From the NCBI RefSeq assembly GCF_001746415.1, contig NZ_MEHJ01000001.1:3121001-3185000 (forward strand): 64,000 bases of DNA, written 5' to 3'. The notes under the pieces were generated by a model that was given only the letters and a program-made list of their open reading frames with translations, did not search any database and was not told where the DNA came from. The DNA is from Streptomyces agglomeratus (lineage in GTDB: Bacteria > Actinomycetota > Actinomycetes > Streptomycetales > Streptomycetaceae). Of the stretch, positions 35,851-44,144 are shown in pieces; position 1 is the stretch's first letter; the number at the start of each line of letters is the position of its first letter. The position numbers and the translations under genes are program-made.

Positions 35851-36438
35851 GTGCTCGAAAACTGGGTGGTCGTGCCCACCTGCCTGCCGACCGTTCTCCG
35901 CCGTTGCCACGCGTGCCCGTCCCGGCGCTTCCGGACGAGCGGCAAATTCCGCGTCAACGCCCACCACAAGCTCATCGACGCCTGGCTCCTCGCGCTCTGC
36001 GCCACGTGCGGGGAAACCGCGAAGGTCACGGTCCTGGAGCGGATGAACGTGCGTTCCGTACGACCTGAGCTGCTCGACCGGCTGCATGGCAACGACCCTG
36101 GCCTGGCAGCCGAGCTGCTCCAGGATCCGGTCGTGCGGCGGCGTAGTCGCATCGCCCTCGACTGGGACAACGCCTGGCGCCTGGACACCGGCGGATCGGA
36201 TCACCTGGACCGCGGACGGGGTCTCCCCTGCCCGGGCGAAGCAGGGAGTTCGGGGAAGACCGACGTCTCGGTCCGCTTCGCGGCGCGGGTCCCTGTCCGG
36301 CCGGTGCGGCTGATCGCCAAAGGTTGCGGTCTCTCGCGGGCCGGGGCCGAGAGACTGATCACGGAGGGGAGGATCGTTTCGGCGGTCCGGCTAAGCGGCA
36401 GGCTCTCCGGCGACTTCACCTTCACGCTCAAGCACTGA
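35851..36438 (+). CDS. DUF1062 family protein
   Basis: A 195-residue protein matching DUF1062: LPTVLRRCHACPSRRFRTSGKFRVNAHHKLIDAWLLALCATCGETAKVTVLER with two CxxC pairs (CHAC, CATC) that likely bind zinc, RSVRPELLDRLHGNDPGLAAELLQDPVVRRRSRIALDWDNAWRLDTGG, and an S4-like end (LIAKGCGLSRAGAERLITEGRI) suggesting RNA binding. The function is not known. GTG start at 35851. The gene is single, between an unusual intergenic region and the sigQ terminator region. Confidence 0.85.
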   Translation: MLENWVVVPTCLPTVLRRCHACPSRRFRTSGKFRVNAHHKLIDAWLLALCATCGETAKVTVLERMNVRSVRPELLDRLHGNDPGLAAELLQDPVVRRRSRIALDWDNAWRLDTGGSDHLDRGRGLPCPGEAGSSGKTDVSVRFAARVPVRPVRLIAKGCGLSRAGAERLITEGRIVSAVRLSGRLSGDFTFTLKH

Positions 36439-36560
36439 GCCCTCCTCGGGACCGGAAGCCGGCCCCGACGGGCCGGGACCTGCCCGCGGGATCACGGTCG
36501 GAGCGACAGGAGGAGCGGCGCTGCGACGGTGACTGCTCCGTGGAAGCCGCAGGCCCGCCT

Positions 36561-36593
36561 GTCGAACCCCGTGGCCACGGCCCGGGGTTCGAC
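36561..36593. terminator. hairpin between DUF1062 gene and sigQ
   Basis: Perfect 10-bp inverted repeat (36561-36570 with 36584-36593) enclosing a second palindrome, CCGTGGCCACGG. It lies between two convergent genes and is the best terminator candidate for both. The rest of 36439-36717 shows nothing recognisable. Confidence 0.5.
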
Positions 36594-36717
36594 AACACGT
36601 CGATCGTCCCCGCACAGCACAACGCGGCGGGGTCGTACAGGCTCCCCCGCCTGTCCGGCCCCGCCGCGCTTCCCCCGTGCTTCCGCCGTCTCCCCCGAAA
36701 CGGCGGCCCCCGTCCCC

Positions 36718-37479
36718 TCAGGCCACCAGCTCGCCGAAGGACTCTTCCTCGTCACGGCCGAAGCTGAGGACCTCGTCCTCGCGCAGCCGGCGCAGTGAAC
36801 GCCAGATGCTGCTCTTGACCGTGCCGACACTGATGTCGAGGATGTCCGCGATCTCCGGGTCGGTGCGGCCCTCGTAGTACCGCAGGACCAGCATCGTGCG
36901 CTGGAGTTCGGGCAGCCGGGCGAGCGCCTGCCACAGCACGGCGCGCAGTTCGGTACCGCGCATCGCGTCCGTGTCGGTCGCCGTCTCCGGCAGTTCCTCG
37001 GTCGGGTACTCGTTCAGCTTGCGCCTGCGCCAGGCGCTGATGTGCAGGTTCGTCATCGTGCGGCGCAGATAGCCGCCGACCGCCGCCTTGTCGCTGATCC
37101 TGTCCCAGGCGCGGTACGTCGAGAAGAGGGCGCTCTGGAGCAGGTCCTCGGCCTCGTACCGGTCGCCGGTCAGGTGGTAGGCGGTCGCGTACAGGGAGGC
37201 GCGGCGCTCCTTGACGTAGGTGGTGAACTCCACCTCCGACACCGAAGTGCCTTCCCCCGTCGCCTCCCGGTACGCCGCTCCCCCGTTCCCCCCGTGTCCC
37301 CCGTTGCCCCCCACAGAAGCGTCCGGCAGCGCGGCCACGTGCAACGGCTGCGTGCGCTGACGCCCGATGCCGCGAGCGCACCCCCGCTGGCTCACGGCAC
37401 CGGACTTCTCGGTGCTCCGCGTGACGTCGTGGAGACGCGTGACAACTGCGCTGGAGGTGGTGCTGTGCAGTGCGTTCAT
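36718..37479 (-). CDS. sigQ: RNA polymerase sigma factor SigQ (ECF, SigE-like)
   Basis: Extracytoplasmic-function sigma factor of 253 residues. Region 2 (FTTYVKERRASLYATAYHLTGDRYEAEDLLQSALFSTYRAWDRI) and region 4 (LARLPELQRTMLVLRYYEGRTDPEIADILDISVGTVKSSIWRSLRRL) are intact. The first 85 residues are a low-complexity Gly-rich extension with SQRGCARGIGRQ. It is divergent from afsQ1, and in S. coelicolor sigQ is a known member of the AfsQ1 regulon opposing AfsQ1 output. Start MNALHST (37479) was chosen; an earlier codon at 37524 is in frame. Confidence 0.9.
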   Translation of the reverse strand: MNALHSTTSSAVVTRLHDVTRSTEKSGAVSQRGCARGIGRQRTQPLHVAALPDASVGGNGGHGGNGGAAYREATGEGTSVSEVEFTTYVKERRASLYATAYHLTGDRYEAEDLLQSALFSTYRAWDRISDKAAVGGYLRRTMTNLHISAWRRRKLNEYPTEELPETATDTDAMRGTELRAVLWQALARLPELQRTMLVLRYYEGRTDPEIADILDISVGTVKSSIWRSLRRLREDEVLSFGRDEEESFGELVA

Positions 37480-37563
37480 CTCGCGCCCCCCGTCGGTGGA
37501 GTCCGTTGCTGTCCGTGTGACCAAGAGCTTGCCGGGCCAGTTTCATCGGGGTGTCCGCCGACT

Positions 37564-37579
37564 GTCACAGACCTGTCAC
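37564..37579. promoter_or_regulatory. AfsQ1 box between sigQ and afsQ1
   Basis: GTCAC-AGACCT-GTCAC fits the published AfsQ1 consensus GTnAC-n6-GTnAC exactly. It lies in the divergent 159-bp intergenic region, so AfsQ1 could control sigQ and its own operon. Confidence 0.8.
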
Positions 37580-37638
37580 AGGGACGGGGGCGTTCCAACG
37601 GTCGAACCAGCCCTCCCCCATGGGCCAGAATGACCTCT

Positions 37639-38316
37639 GTGCCTTTCCTGTTGCTGATCGAGGACGACGACGCCATCCGCACGGCCCTCGAACTCTCGCT
37701 GTCACGCCAGGGCCACCGTGTGGCCACCGCGGCGACGGGAGAGGACGGCCTGAAGCTGCTGCGCGAGCAGCGGCCCGATCTGATCGTGCTGGACGTGATG
37801 CTGCCCGGCATCGACGGATTCGAGGTGTGCCGGCGCATCAGGCGCACCGACCAGCTGCCGATCATCCTGCTGACCGCGCGCAGCGACGACATCGACGTGG
37901 TGGTCGGCCTGGAGTCGGGCGCCGACGACTACGTGGTCAAACCGGTGCAGGGGCGGGTCCTCGACGCCCGTATCCGCGCGGTGCTGCGGCGGGGCGAGCG
38001 GGAGGCCAACGACGCCGCCGTCTTCGGCAACGTGACCATCGACCGGTCCGCCATGACGGTGACCAAGAACGGTGAGGATCTCCAGCTCACACCGACCGAG
38101 CTGCGGCTGCTCCTGGAGCTGAGCCGCCGCCCCGGACAGGCGCTGTCGCGGCAGCAGTTGCTGCGGCTGGTGTGGGAGCACGACTACCTCGGCGACTCGC
38201 GGCTGGTCGACGCGTGTGTACAGCGGCTGCGGGCCAAGGTCGAGGACGTACCGTCGTCGCCGACCCTCATCCGTACGGTCCGTGGCGTCGGCTACCGGCT
38301 GGACTCGCCTTCGTGA
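37639..38316 (+). CDS. afsQ1: response regulator AfsQ1 (OmpR family)
   Basis: OmpR/PhoB-type response regulator of 225 residues. Receiver domain: acidic pocket EDDD (8-11), phosphoacceptor Asp52 in VLDVMLPG, LLTARSD and the switch lysine in DYVVKPV. The winged-helix domain ends with RLVDACVQRLRAKVED and RTVRGVGYRLD. It regulates antibiotic and nitrogen-linked genes in S. coelicolor. GTG 37639 (giving MPFLLLIEDDD) was chosen by family N-terminus; ATG 37630 is also in frame and neither has a good ribosome binding site. It overlaps afsQ2 by 4 bp. Confidence 0.94.
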   Translation: MPFLLLIEDDDAIRTALELSLSRQGHRVATAATGEDGLKLLREQRPDLIVLDVMLPGIDGFEVCRRIRRTDQLPIILLTARSDDIDVVVGLESGADDYVVKPVQGRVLDARIRAVLRRGEREANDAAVFGNVTIDRSAMTVTKNGEDLQLTPTELRLLLELSRRPGQALSRQQLLRLVWEHDYLGDSRLVDACVQRLRAKVEDVPSSPTLIRTVRGVGYRLDSPS

Positions 38317-39854
38317 GCCCTGCCCAGGTCAAGTCCTCGCAGGCGGGGCCCCGGTGGACCAGTCTGCGGCTGCGGCTCGTCGTCGTTTTCGCCCTGGTGG
38401 CGCTGACGGCCGCCGTCTCCGCGTCGGGCATCGCGTACTGGCTCAACCGCGAGGCGGTGCTGACCCGTACGCAGGACGCGGCGCTGAACAGCTTCCGGCA
38501 GGAGATGCAGAACCGCGCGGCCACGCTGCCGCTGCGGCCGACGCAGGCGGAACTCCAGGCCGCGGCGACGCAGATGGCGGCCGGCGGCAGCCCCGGCTAC
38601 AACGTGCTGCTGGTGGACGAGCGGGAGCCGGGCAAGCCGATCGCGGGGACCTCCGACATCGACGCGCTGACGCTGGAGGACGTACCGCGGGAGCTTCAGG
38701 ACGCGGTGAACCGGCGGCAGAAGGTCACGGAGGCCAACGAGTTCCCGTACCACCTCTACTGGGTGCGGATCAGTCCCAGGGGCAAGCCGTCCCTGGTCGC
38801 GGGCACGAAGGTGATCGGCGGCGGGCCCACCGGCTACATGGTCACCTCCCTGGAGCAGGAGCGCGACGACCTCAACTCGCTGGCGTGGTCCCTCGCGATC
38901 GCCACCGCTCTCGCCCTGCTGGGCTCCGCACTGCTCGCGCAGGCGGCCGCGACGACCGTACTCAAGCCCGTGCAACGGCTCGGCGACGCGGCGCGGCGGC
39001 TCGGTGAGGGCAAGCTCGACACCCGGCTGCGGGTGTCGGGCACGGACGAACTGGCCGAGCTGTCGCGTACGTTCAACAAGGCCGCCGAGTCGCTGGAGAA
39101 GAAGGTCGCGGACATGAGCGCGCGGGAGGAGTCGAGCCGCCGCTTCGTCGCCGACATGTCGCACGAGCTGCGGACCCCGCTGACCGCGATCACGGCTGTG
39201 GCGGAGGTCCTGGAGGACGAGGCGGACAACCTCGACCCGATGATCGCGCCCGCCGTGCACCTGGTGGTGAGCGAGACGAGACGGCTGAACGACCTGGTGG
39301 AGAACCTGATGGAGGTGACCCGCTTCGACGCGGGTACGGCCCGTCTCGTCCTCGACGACGTCGACGTGGCCGACCAGGTGACCGCCTGCATCGACGCCCG
39401 CGCGTGGCTCGACGCGGTGGACCTCGACGCCGAGCGCGGCATCGTGGCCCGCCTCGACCCCCGCCGGCTCGACGTGATCCTCGCGAACCTGATCGGCAAC
39501 GCGCTCAAGCACGGCGGCTCCCCGGTGCGGGTGTCGGTGCGGCCCGTCGACCACGAACTGCTCATCGAGGTACGGGACCACGGCCCCGGCATCCCCGAGG
39601 ACGTGCTGCCGCATGTCTTCGACCGGTTCTACAAGGCCAGCGCGTCGCGGCCGCGCTCCGAGGGCAGCGGGCTCGGCCTGTCCATCGCCATGGAGAACGC
39701 GCACATTCACGGCGGGGACATCACCGCGTCCAACTCGCCGGAGGGCGGCGCGGTCTTCGTCCTGCGGCTGCCGCTCGACGTGTCACGGGCCGCGGACGGG
39801 AACGACGAAGGGGACGACGGCGTGCGGGACGGACAGGAGGGCGACGGCCGGTGA
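38313..39854 (+). CDS. afsQ2: sensor histidine kinase AfsQ2
   Basis: Membrane sensor kinase of 513 residues paired with AfsQ1. TM1 is about 20-44, an extracytoplasmic sensing loop runs to about 188, and TM2 is about 190-212. HAMP follows, then HisKA with phosphoacceptor His284 in DMSHELRTP, and the ATPase domain with NLIGNALKHGG, DHGPGIP and GSGLGLSIA. The C-terminal tail is acidic and variable. The GTG start overlaps the afsQ1 stop (GTGA), and its own stop overlaps the next gene, so all three are translationally coupled. Confidence 0.94.
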   Translation: MSPAQVKSSQAGPRWTSLRLRLVVVFALVALTAAVSASGIAYWLNREAVLTRTQDAALNSFRQEMQNRAATLPLRPTQAELQAAATQMAAGGSPGYNVLLVDEREPGKPIAGTSDIDALTLEDVPRELQDAVNRRQKVTEANEFPYHLYWVRISPRGKPSLVAGTKVIGGGPTGYMVTSLEQERDDLNSLAWSLAIATALALLGSALLAQAAATTVLKPVQRLGDAARRLGEGKLDTRLRVSGTDELAELSRTFNKAAESLEKKVADMSAREESSRRFVADMSHELRTPLTAITAVAEVLEDEADNLDPMIAPAVHLVVSETRRLNDLVENLMEVTRFDAGTARLVLDDVDVADQVTACIDARAWLDAVDLDAERGIVARLDPRRLDVILANLIGNALKHGGSPVRVSVRPVDHELLIEVRDHGPGIPEDVLPHVFDRFYKASASRPRSEGSGLGLSIAMENAHIHGGDITASNSPEGGAVFVLRLPLDVSRAADGNDEGDDGVRDGQEGDGR

Positions 39855-40459
39855 AGAGCGGACTGACCCGTCTCGCGGCCCTCGCAGCGCTCTGCGCCGC
39901 GCTCGGCGGATGCGGTATCCGGACGACTTCGGTGCCGGTCGACGCGGGCGCCGCGCCGTCCCGCGTGCCGTGCGAGCTGTCGGCGCAGGACTCGCCCGCC
40001 GAGGCTGCGGCCGGCGTACCGCTCCAGGTGTACCTGGTCTGCGGCGCGCAGCTGGTGTCGGTGGACCGCACGGTACGGGTCCCCGAGGAGAAGCTGTCCG
40101 ACCGTGTGCGGGTCGCCCAGACGCTCCTGGCGGAGCTGAAGAAGGAGCCCGCGAACGAGGAGAAGCAGGCGGGTTTCACCACGGATGTACGGGAGACGCT
40201 GGCCGTTTCCGGGGCGCGCGAGGGCGATCCCCGGGACGCGCTGCGGCTGAGCAGCCAGCCGGAGGACCTGCCCACGCACGCTCTGGCGCAGATCGTCTGC
40301 ACGTACGCGGACAGCGCGGCGGCCGGACCCGACCGGTCCGTGGTGCTCGGCGGGCCGTCCGACGATCCGGTACGCGAGTACCAGTGCACGGCCGCGCTCA
40401 AGGCCCGGCCCGAGTCGGTGCTGCCGACGCTGGGCGAGATCCGTCCTTCAGGCCGCTGA
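39851..40459 (+). CDS. AfsQ-operon lipoprotein
   Basis: A 202-residue lipoprotein: signal peptide with lipobox LGGC (18-21) followed by GIRTTSVPVDAG. The mature domain has three cysteines (VPCEL, LVCGA and IVCTY) plus QCTAALKARP. It is coupled by a 4-bp GTGA overlap to afsQ2. Its location suggests an extracytoplasmic accessory to AfsQ2, perhaps in signal detection; this is inference. From memory it matches S. coelicolor SCO4905. GerMN-like features are not obvious. Confidence 0.88.
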   Translation: MKSGLTRLAALAALCAALGGCGIRTTSVPVDAGAAPSRVPCELSAQDSPAEAAAGVPLQVYLVCGAQLVSVDRTVRVPEEKLSDRVRVAQTLLAELKKEPANEEKQAGFTTDVRETLAVSGAREGDPRDALRLSSQPEDLPTHALAQIVCTYADSAAAGPDRSVVLGGPSDDPVREYQCTAALKARPESVLPTLGEIRPSGR

Positions 40460-40651
40460 CCGGTCCGTCGACGCTCTTCGCCTTCGCGCCGCTGGACCGT
40501 GCGTCGCGCCGCTGACCGGTCCCCCGTTGCGCCGCGTTCTTCGCGCCGCCGCGTCCTTCGCGCGGCTCCGTCCGCCGGGCTGGTGTGCCGCGCAGGTCAC
40601 ACTGTCGCGCCGGGCGGAACCGATCCGGCCGGTACCCGCGTCTTGGGGGGC

Positions 40652-41206
40652 GTGCGTCATGGCTCGGACGGCAGCGCCGTCATCATCCGCCTCCGCGCGG
40701 CGGGAGGATTACTCCTCGTCGCGCATCTGCTGCTCGTCGCGTCGCTGACGCTGCGCCCTCTGGACGTCCCGTGGGTGACGGCGCCGAACTTCGAGCCGCT
40801 GGCCGGCATAGAGGCGGACCTGGCCCTCGGTCCCGCCCGCGCGGCGCGGCGTATCTGTGAAGGGCTTCTGCTGCTGGCGCCGCTCGGCGTGCTGCTGCCG
40901 ATGGCAGGGGGCCGGCTGTACGTGTCGCCGGTGGCCTCGCTGGCCCGTACGGCTCTGGCGGGCACGCTGTTCTCGCTGGGGATCGAGCTGCTCCAGACCG
41001 GGGTGCCGGGCCGGGTCGTCGACGTGGACTCGCTGCTGCTGAACACCGCCGGGGTGGCGCTGGCGCACCTGGCGGTCGTACCGATGGGGCGGGCGCGTCT
41101 GCGCCGCCGGGAGGAGCGGTCCCCGGGAGGCGGCGCGGTGCGGCGCAGGGACGAGGTCCCTCAGGGGTCCACCCCGACGATTCCCAGGGTCGGGATCGCC
41201 CCGTAG
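40652..41206 (+). CDS. VanZ family membrane protein with a TTA codon
   Basis: A 184-residue membrane protein with four hydrophobic segments (GGLLLVAHLLLVASLTL, ICEGLLLLAPLGVLLPM, LARTALAGTLFSLGIELLQ, LLLNTAGVALAHLAVVPM) and the VanZ-like motif VVDVDSLLLNTAG. The role of VanZ homologues is uncertain, mainly cell-envelope resistance. Codon 20 of the frame that starts at GTG 40652 is TTA (bases 40709-40711), the leucine codon read only by the bldA tRNA in Streptomyces. The start is uncertain: GGGGGG lies only one base before it; a GTG at 40583 is the alternative. Confidence 0.75.
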   Translation: MRHGSDGSAVIIRLRAAGGLLLVAHLLLVASLTLRPLDVPWVTAPNFEPLAGIEADLALGPARAARRICEGLLLLAPLGVLLPMAGGRLYVSPVASLARTALAGTLFSLGIELLQTGVPGRVVDVDSLLLNTAGVALAHLAVVPMGRARLRRREERSPGGGAVRRRDEVPQGSTPTIPRVGIAP

Positions 41207-41298
41207 AGCGACGTTTTGGACCGGTCTCCGCGCGCAGTATGGAGGCATCGGGAGGCACACCGGAAGTGACCCCCGGACCAGCTCGCGAGGAGCCCGCC

Positions 41299-41499
41299 AT
41301 GACCGCCCTTGTCCGCCCCCGTAACGGCCGAGTGATCGGCGGAGTGTGCGCTGCGCTGGCACGGCGCTTCGGTACCTCGGCGACCACGATGCGAGTGATC
41401 TTCGTGGTCTCGTGTCTGCTGCCCGGGCCGCAGTTCCTGCTGTACCTGGCGCTCTGGGTGTTCCTGCCCGGCGAGGAGACCACGAAGACCGCCTGGTAG
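41299..41499 (+). CDS. PspC domain protein
   Basis: A 66-residue protein consisting of one PspC domain: RPRNGRVIGGVCAALARRFGTSATTMRVIFVVSCLLPGPQFLLYLALWVFLPGEE, with one to two membrane segments. PspC proteins take part in envelope stress signalling. Short forms like this are common in actinobacteria, and their partner is unknown. ATG at 41299 has GAGGAG eight bases before it. It precedes a convergent terminator. Confidence 0.88.
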   Translation: MTALVRPRNGRVIGGVCAALARRFGTSATTMRVIFVVSCLLPGPQFLLYLALWVFLPGEETTKTAW

Positions 41500-41547
41500 C
41501 CGCGCGTACGAGGACCGTCCGACGGCCGGACGTACGCACGCGTGCGA

Positions 41548-41583
41548 GGGGCGCGCACCGGATTCCGATCCGGTGCGCGCCCC
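41548..41583. terminator. bidirectional terminator after pspC-like gene
   Basis: Perfect 16-bp stem (41548-41563 with 41568-41583) and TCCG loop, between the convergent pspC-like and secreted-protein genes. Confidence 0.78.
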
Positions 41584-41602
41584 TGTGCGTGCCGCGGGCG
41601 TG

Positions 41603-41974
41603 TCAGCCACCGAGGCCGGGCAGCGTGCCGGCCGGCAGGCCGCCGAGGAGGCCCTTGACCGGGTCGGCGCTGCGGGCTCCGCTCTTCCCGTCGGCCGGCC
41701 GCGCCTTGGACACGGCGTCCGTGACCGTCGCCGGCAGGGTGGCGGCGCTGCCGGTGAGGGTGCTCGCCGCGCCGTTCAGCGCCTCGGGGGCACCGGCCGG
41801 AAGCTTGCTGACGACGTCCTGCGCGGGCAGCGTCGTGGTGGCGGAGCCGAGCACGGTCGTCAGGTCGGGTACGGCCGGGGCGGCAGGCGCCGCGGAGGCG
41901 CTGCCGGCTGCGGCAGCGGCGAAGGCGGCACCGAGGGCGGCGGCACCGAGGGTCTTGGCAGCAGACTGCTTCAT
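41603..41974 (-). CDS. small secreted alanine-rich protein
   Basis: A 123-residue exported protein: signal peptide MKQSAAKTLGAAALGAAFAAAAAG ending SASAAPAAP, then an Ala/Thr/Gly/Leu/Pro-rich mature part with no cysteine (TVLGSATTTLPAQDVVSKLPAG, SADPVKGLLGGLPAGTLPGLGG). Probably a surface or extracellular protein; function unknown. ATG at 41974. Database entries for this type of protein are often called ATP-binding, which I see no basis for. It runs leftward toward terminator 41548-41583. Confidence 0.72.
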   Translation of the reverse strand: MKQSAAKTLGAAALGAAFAAAAAGSASAAPAAPAVPDLTTVLGSATTTLPAQDVVSKLPAGAPEALNGAASTLTGSAATLPATVTDAVSKARPADGKSGARSADPVKGLLGGLPAGTLPGLGG

Positions 41975-42056
41975 GAAGAGAACGTCCTCGCAAACGGGGG
42001 ATGGGGAGCGGCTCTGCAAGCTAGCCACGCCCCGACTCCGTCGCCAACACGCGGAA

Positions 42057-42084
42057 GCGGCCGGGAATTGACGTTCCCGGCCGC
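42057..42084 (-). terminator. hairpin after add
   Basis: Perfect 11-bp stem (42057-42067 with 42074-42084) and 6-nt loop, 16 bp past the add stop codon. Confidence 0.65.
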
Positions 42085-42100
42085 ATGCCTCGCGGTGCGG

Positions 42101-43255
42101 TCAGCCTCGGGTGGAGGAAGAACCGCTGGTCGTGGCGGTCTGGCGGAACAGCCATTCGGATTTCAGCTCGGCATATCCGGGCTTGATCACGTCATTGATC
42201 ATGGCAAGGCGTTCGTCGAAAGGAATGAATGCTGATTTCATCGCATTGACTGTGAACCACTGCATGTCGTCGAGCGTGTAACCGAATGCCTCGACCAGGT
42301 GCTCGAACTCGCGGCTCATGCTGGTGCCGCTCATCAGCCGGTTGTCGGTGTTGACCGTGGTGCGGAAGTGGAGCTTGCGCAGCAGGCCGATGGGGTGGGC
42401 GGCGTACGAGTCGGCCGCGCCCGTCTGGAGGTTGGACGTCGGGCACATCTCCAGCGGGATGCGCTTGTCGCGCACGTACGCGGCGAGCCGGCCCAGCTTG
42501 ACGCTGCCGTCGGCCGCGACCTCGATGTCGTCGATGATCCGTACGCCGTGACCGAGCCGGTCGGCGCCGCACCACTGGAGCGCCTGCCAGATGGAGGGGA
42601 GCCCGAAGGCTTCACCGGCGTGGATCGTGAAGTGGTTGTTCTCGCGCTTGAGGTACTCGAAGGCGTCGAGGTGGCGGGTGGGCGGGAAGCCCGCCTCGGC
42701 GCCGGCGATGTCGAAGCCGACGACGCCGTTGCCGCGGTAGCGGTTGGCGAGCTCGGCGATCTCCAGGGCGCGGGCGGCGTGGCGCATCGCGGTGAGCAGG
42801 GCGCCGACGCGGATGCGGTGGCCGTTCGCCTTGGCGCGGCGCTCACCCTCGCGGAAGCCGTCGGTGACGGCCTCGACGACCTCTTCGAGGGTCAGCCCCT
42901 TCTCCAGGTGCTGCTCGGGGGCGTACCGGACCTCGGCGTAGACGACGCCGTCCTCGGCCAGGTCCTCGGCGCACTCGGCAGCGACGCGGAAGAGCGCGTC
43001 ACGCGTCTGCATGACGGCGCAGGTGTGCGCGAAGGTCTCCAGGTAGCGCTCCAGCGAACCGGAGTCGGCGGCCTCGCGGAACCAGATGCCGAGCTTGTCG
43101 GCGTCGGTCTCGGGGAGTGACTCGTAACCCGCCTCGCGGGCGAGATCGATGATCGTGCCGGGCCGCAGGCCACCGTCGAGGTGGTCGTGGAGCAGCACCT
43201 TCGGGGCGCGGCGGATCTGGTCCGCGGTGGGCGTGTTGGGGGTCTCGCTCGTCAT
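42101..43255 (-). CDS. add: adenosine deaminase
   Basis: Zinc enzyme of 384 residues converting adenosine/deoxyadenosine to inosine/deoxyinosine, which the purine nucleoside phosphorylase could then split. Metal ligands lie in LLHDHLDGG (23-25), and [12 protein letters not shown] carries the catalytic His-x-x-Glu. LGHGVRI is conserved, and [16 protein letters not shown] contains the metal-binding Asp of the C-terminal motif. It is preceded 16 bp upstream by the CTACGCGCGTAG palindrome and followed by a terminator. The gene is leftward and monocistronic. Confidence 0.94.
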   Translation of the reverse strand: MTSETPNTPTADQIRRAPKVLLHDHLDGGLRPGTIIDLAREAGYESLPETDADKLGIWFREAADSGSLERYLETFAHTCAVMQTRDALFRVAAECAEDLAEDGVVYAEVRYAPEQHLEKGLTLEEVVEAVTDGFREGERRAKANGHRIRVGALLTAMRHAARALEIAELANRYRGNGVVGFDIAGAEAGFPPTRHLDAFEYLKRENNHFTIHAGEAFGLPSIWQALQWCGADRLGHGVRIIDDIEVAADGSVKLGRLAAYVRDKRIPLEMCPTSNLQTGAADSYAAHPIGLLRKLHFRTTVNTDNRLMSGTSMSREFEHLVEAFGYTLDDMQWFTVNAMKSAFIPFDERLAMINDVIKPGYAELKSEWLFRQTATTSGSSSTRG

Positions 43256-43271
43256 CTGCGCACTCTAGCGC

Positions 43272-43283
43272 CTACGCGCGTAG
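43272..43283. promoter_or_regulatory. CTACGCGCGTAG operator upstream of add
   Basis: Third copy of the perfect 12-bp palindrome. On the minus strand, a TCGACA hexamer followed after 17 bp by TAGGCG would be a promoter overlapped by the operator, with the ATG 16 bp further on. Confidence 0.7.
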
Positions 43284-43357
43284 ATCGCCTCTGTCGATAC
43301 GTAACAGTGACCGTGCGGACGGGTGGAGTACATCTGCCCTTCTGAGACTGTTCTGTC

Positions 43358-44125
43358 ATGGCACAGCAAGCAATCGCGGTTTCCGGGGCCCGGCTGGGCC
43401 GGCCGGTCGGAGCGGCCGGGGGCGGTGACCGCACGGTGTGCGGTGTGGTTCTGCTGCTTCCCGCCGGCGAACCGGTGTCGGCGCGCGGACCCTCCCCGCT
43501 GGCGTACGCCGGTGTACGGCCGCTGGCGCGGAGTCTGGCGGCGGCGGGACGTGACGAGGGACTCGTGGCACACGTCGTGCGGTATCGCGGACGCGGCTGG
43601 AACGGCACGGACGCGCGGCTGGCCGCCGACGCGAAGTGGGCGGCGGACGAGGTCGTACGGCGCTACGGCGACGTGCCGGTGTGTCTGGCGGGGATGGACA
43701 TGGGCGGCCGGGCGGCGCTGCACGCGGCGGACCACGCGGCCGTCAACTCGGTGCTCGCCGTCGCGCCGTGGCTGCCGGACGACGACGTCGCGGCGGCGGC
43801 CGAGCCGGTGAAGCAGCTGGCCGGGCGGCAGGTGCTGATCGTGCACGGCACGAATGACGAGCGTACGGACCCGGAGCTGTCGTACCGGCTGGCGGAGCGG
43901 GCCAAGAAGGCCAACCGGGACACGTGCCGCTTCGAAGTGCACTCGGACGGGCACTCGCTGCGGCAGCACCGGCCGGAGGTGCTGGCCCTGGCGGCGGACT
44001 TCGTCCTGGGCGCGCTCTTCGGCCGCGGGTACGCGCGGCCGGTGGCCGACGCGCTGGCGGCGCCGCCGCCGCTGGGCCTGCGCATGCCGCTGGCCTCCGG
44101 CTTCGGCCACGCGCTACGGCGCTGA
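43358..44125 (+). CDS. alpha/beta hydrolase with Asp at the nucleophile position
   Basis: A 255-residue alpha/beta-hydrolase-fold protein, cytoplasmic. The nucleophile elbow reads LAGMDMGGRAAL, placing Asp114 where most family members have Ser. A candidate acid is Asp167 in VHGTNDERTD, and the base is His199 in HSDGHSL. An Asp nucleophile is known in haloalkane dehalogenases and epoxide hydrolases, but overall the protein looks like dienelactone hydrolase/lipase-type proteins. It may therefore be a modified hydrolase or a non-enzymatic relative. Monocistronic, 102 bp from the divergent add. Confidence 0.85.
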   Translation: MAQQAIAVSGARLGRPVGAAGGGDRTVCGVVLLLPAGEPVSARGPSPLAYAGVRPLARSLAAAGRDEGLVAHVVRYRGRGWNGTDARLAADAKWAADEVVRRYGDVPVCLAGMDMGGRAALHAADHAAVNSVLAVAPWLPDDDVAAAAEPVKQLAGRQVLIVHGTNDERTDPELSYRLAERAKKANRDTCRFEVHSDGHSLRQHRPEVLALAADFVLGALFGRGYARPVADALAAPPPLGLRMPLASGFGHALRR

Positions 44126-44144
44126 AGCGCTCGCGCGGCGCCGC

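Noticed and set aside
36584..36593. GGTTCGAC-like sequence resembling a tRNA T-loop
   Set aside because: No acceptor stem, anticodon arm or D-arm can be built around it; it is one arm of a hairpin.
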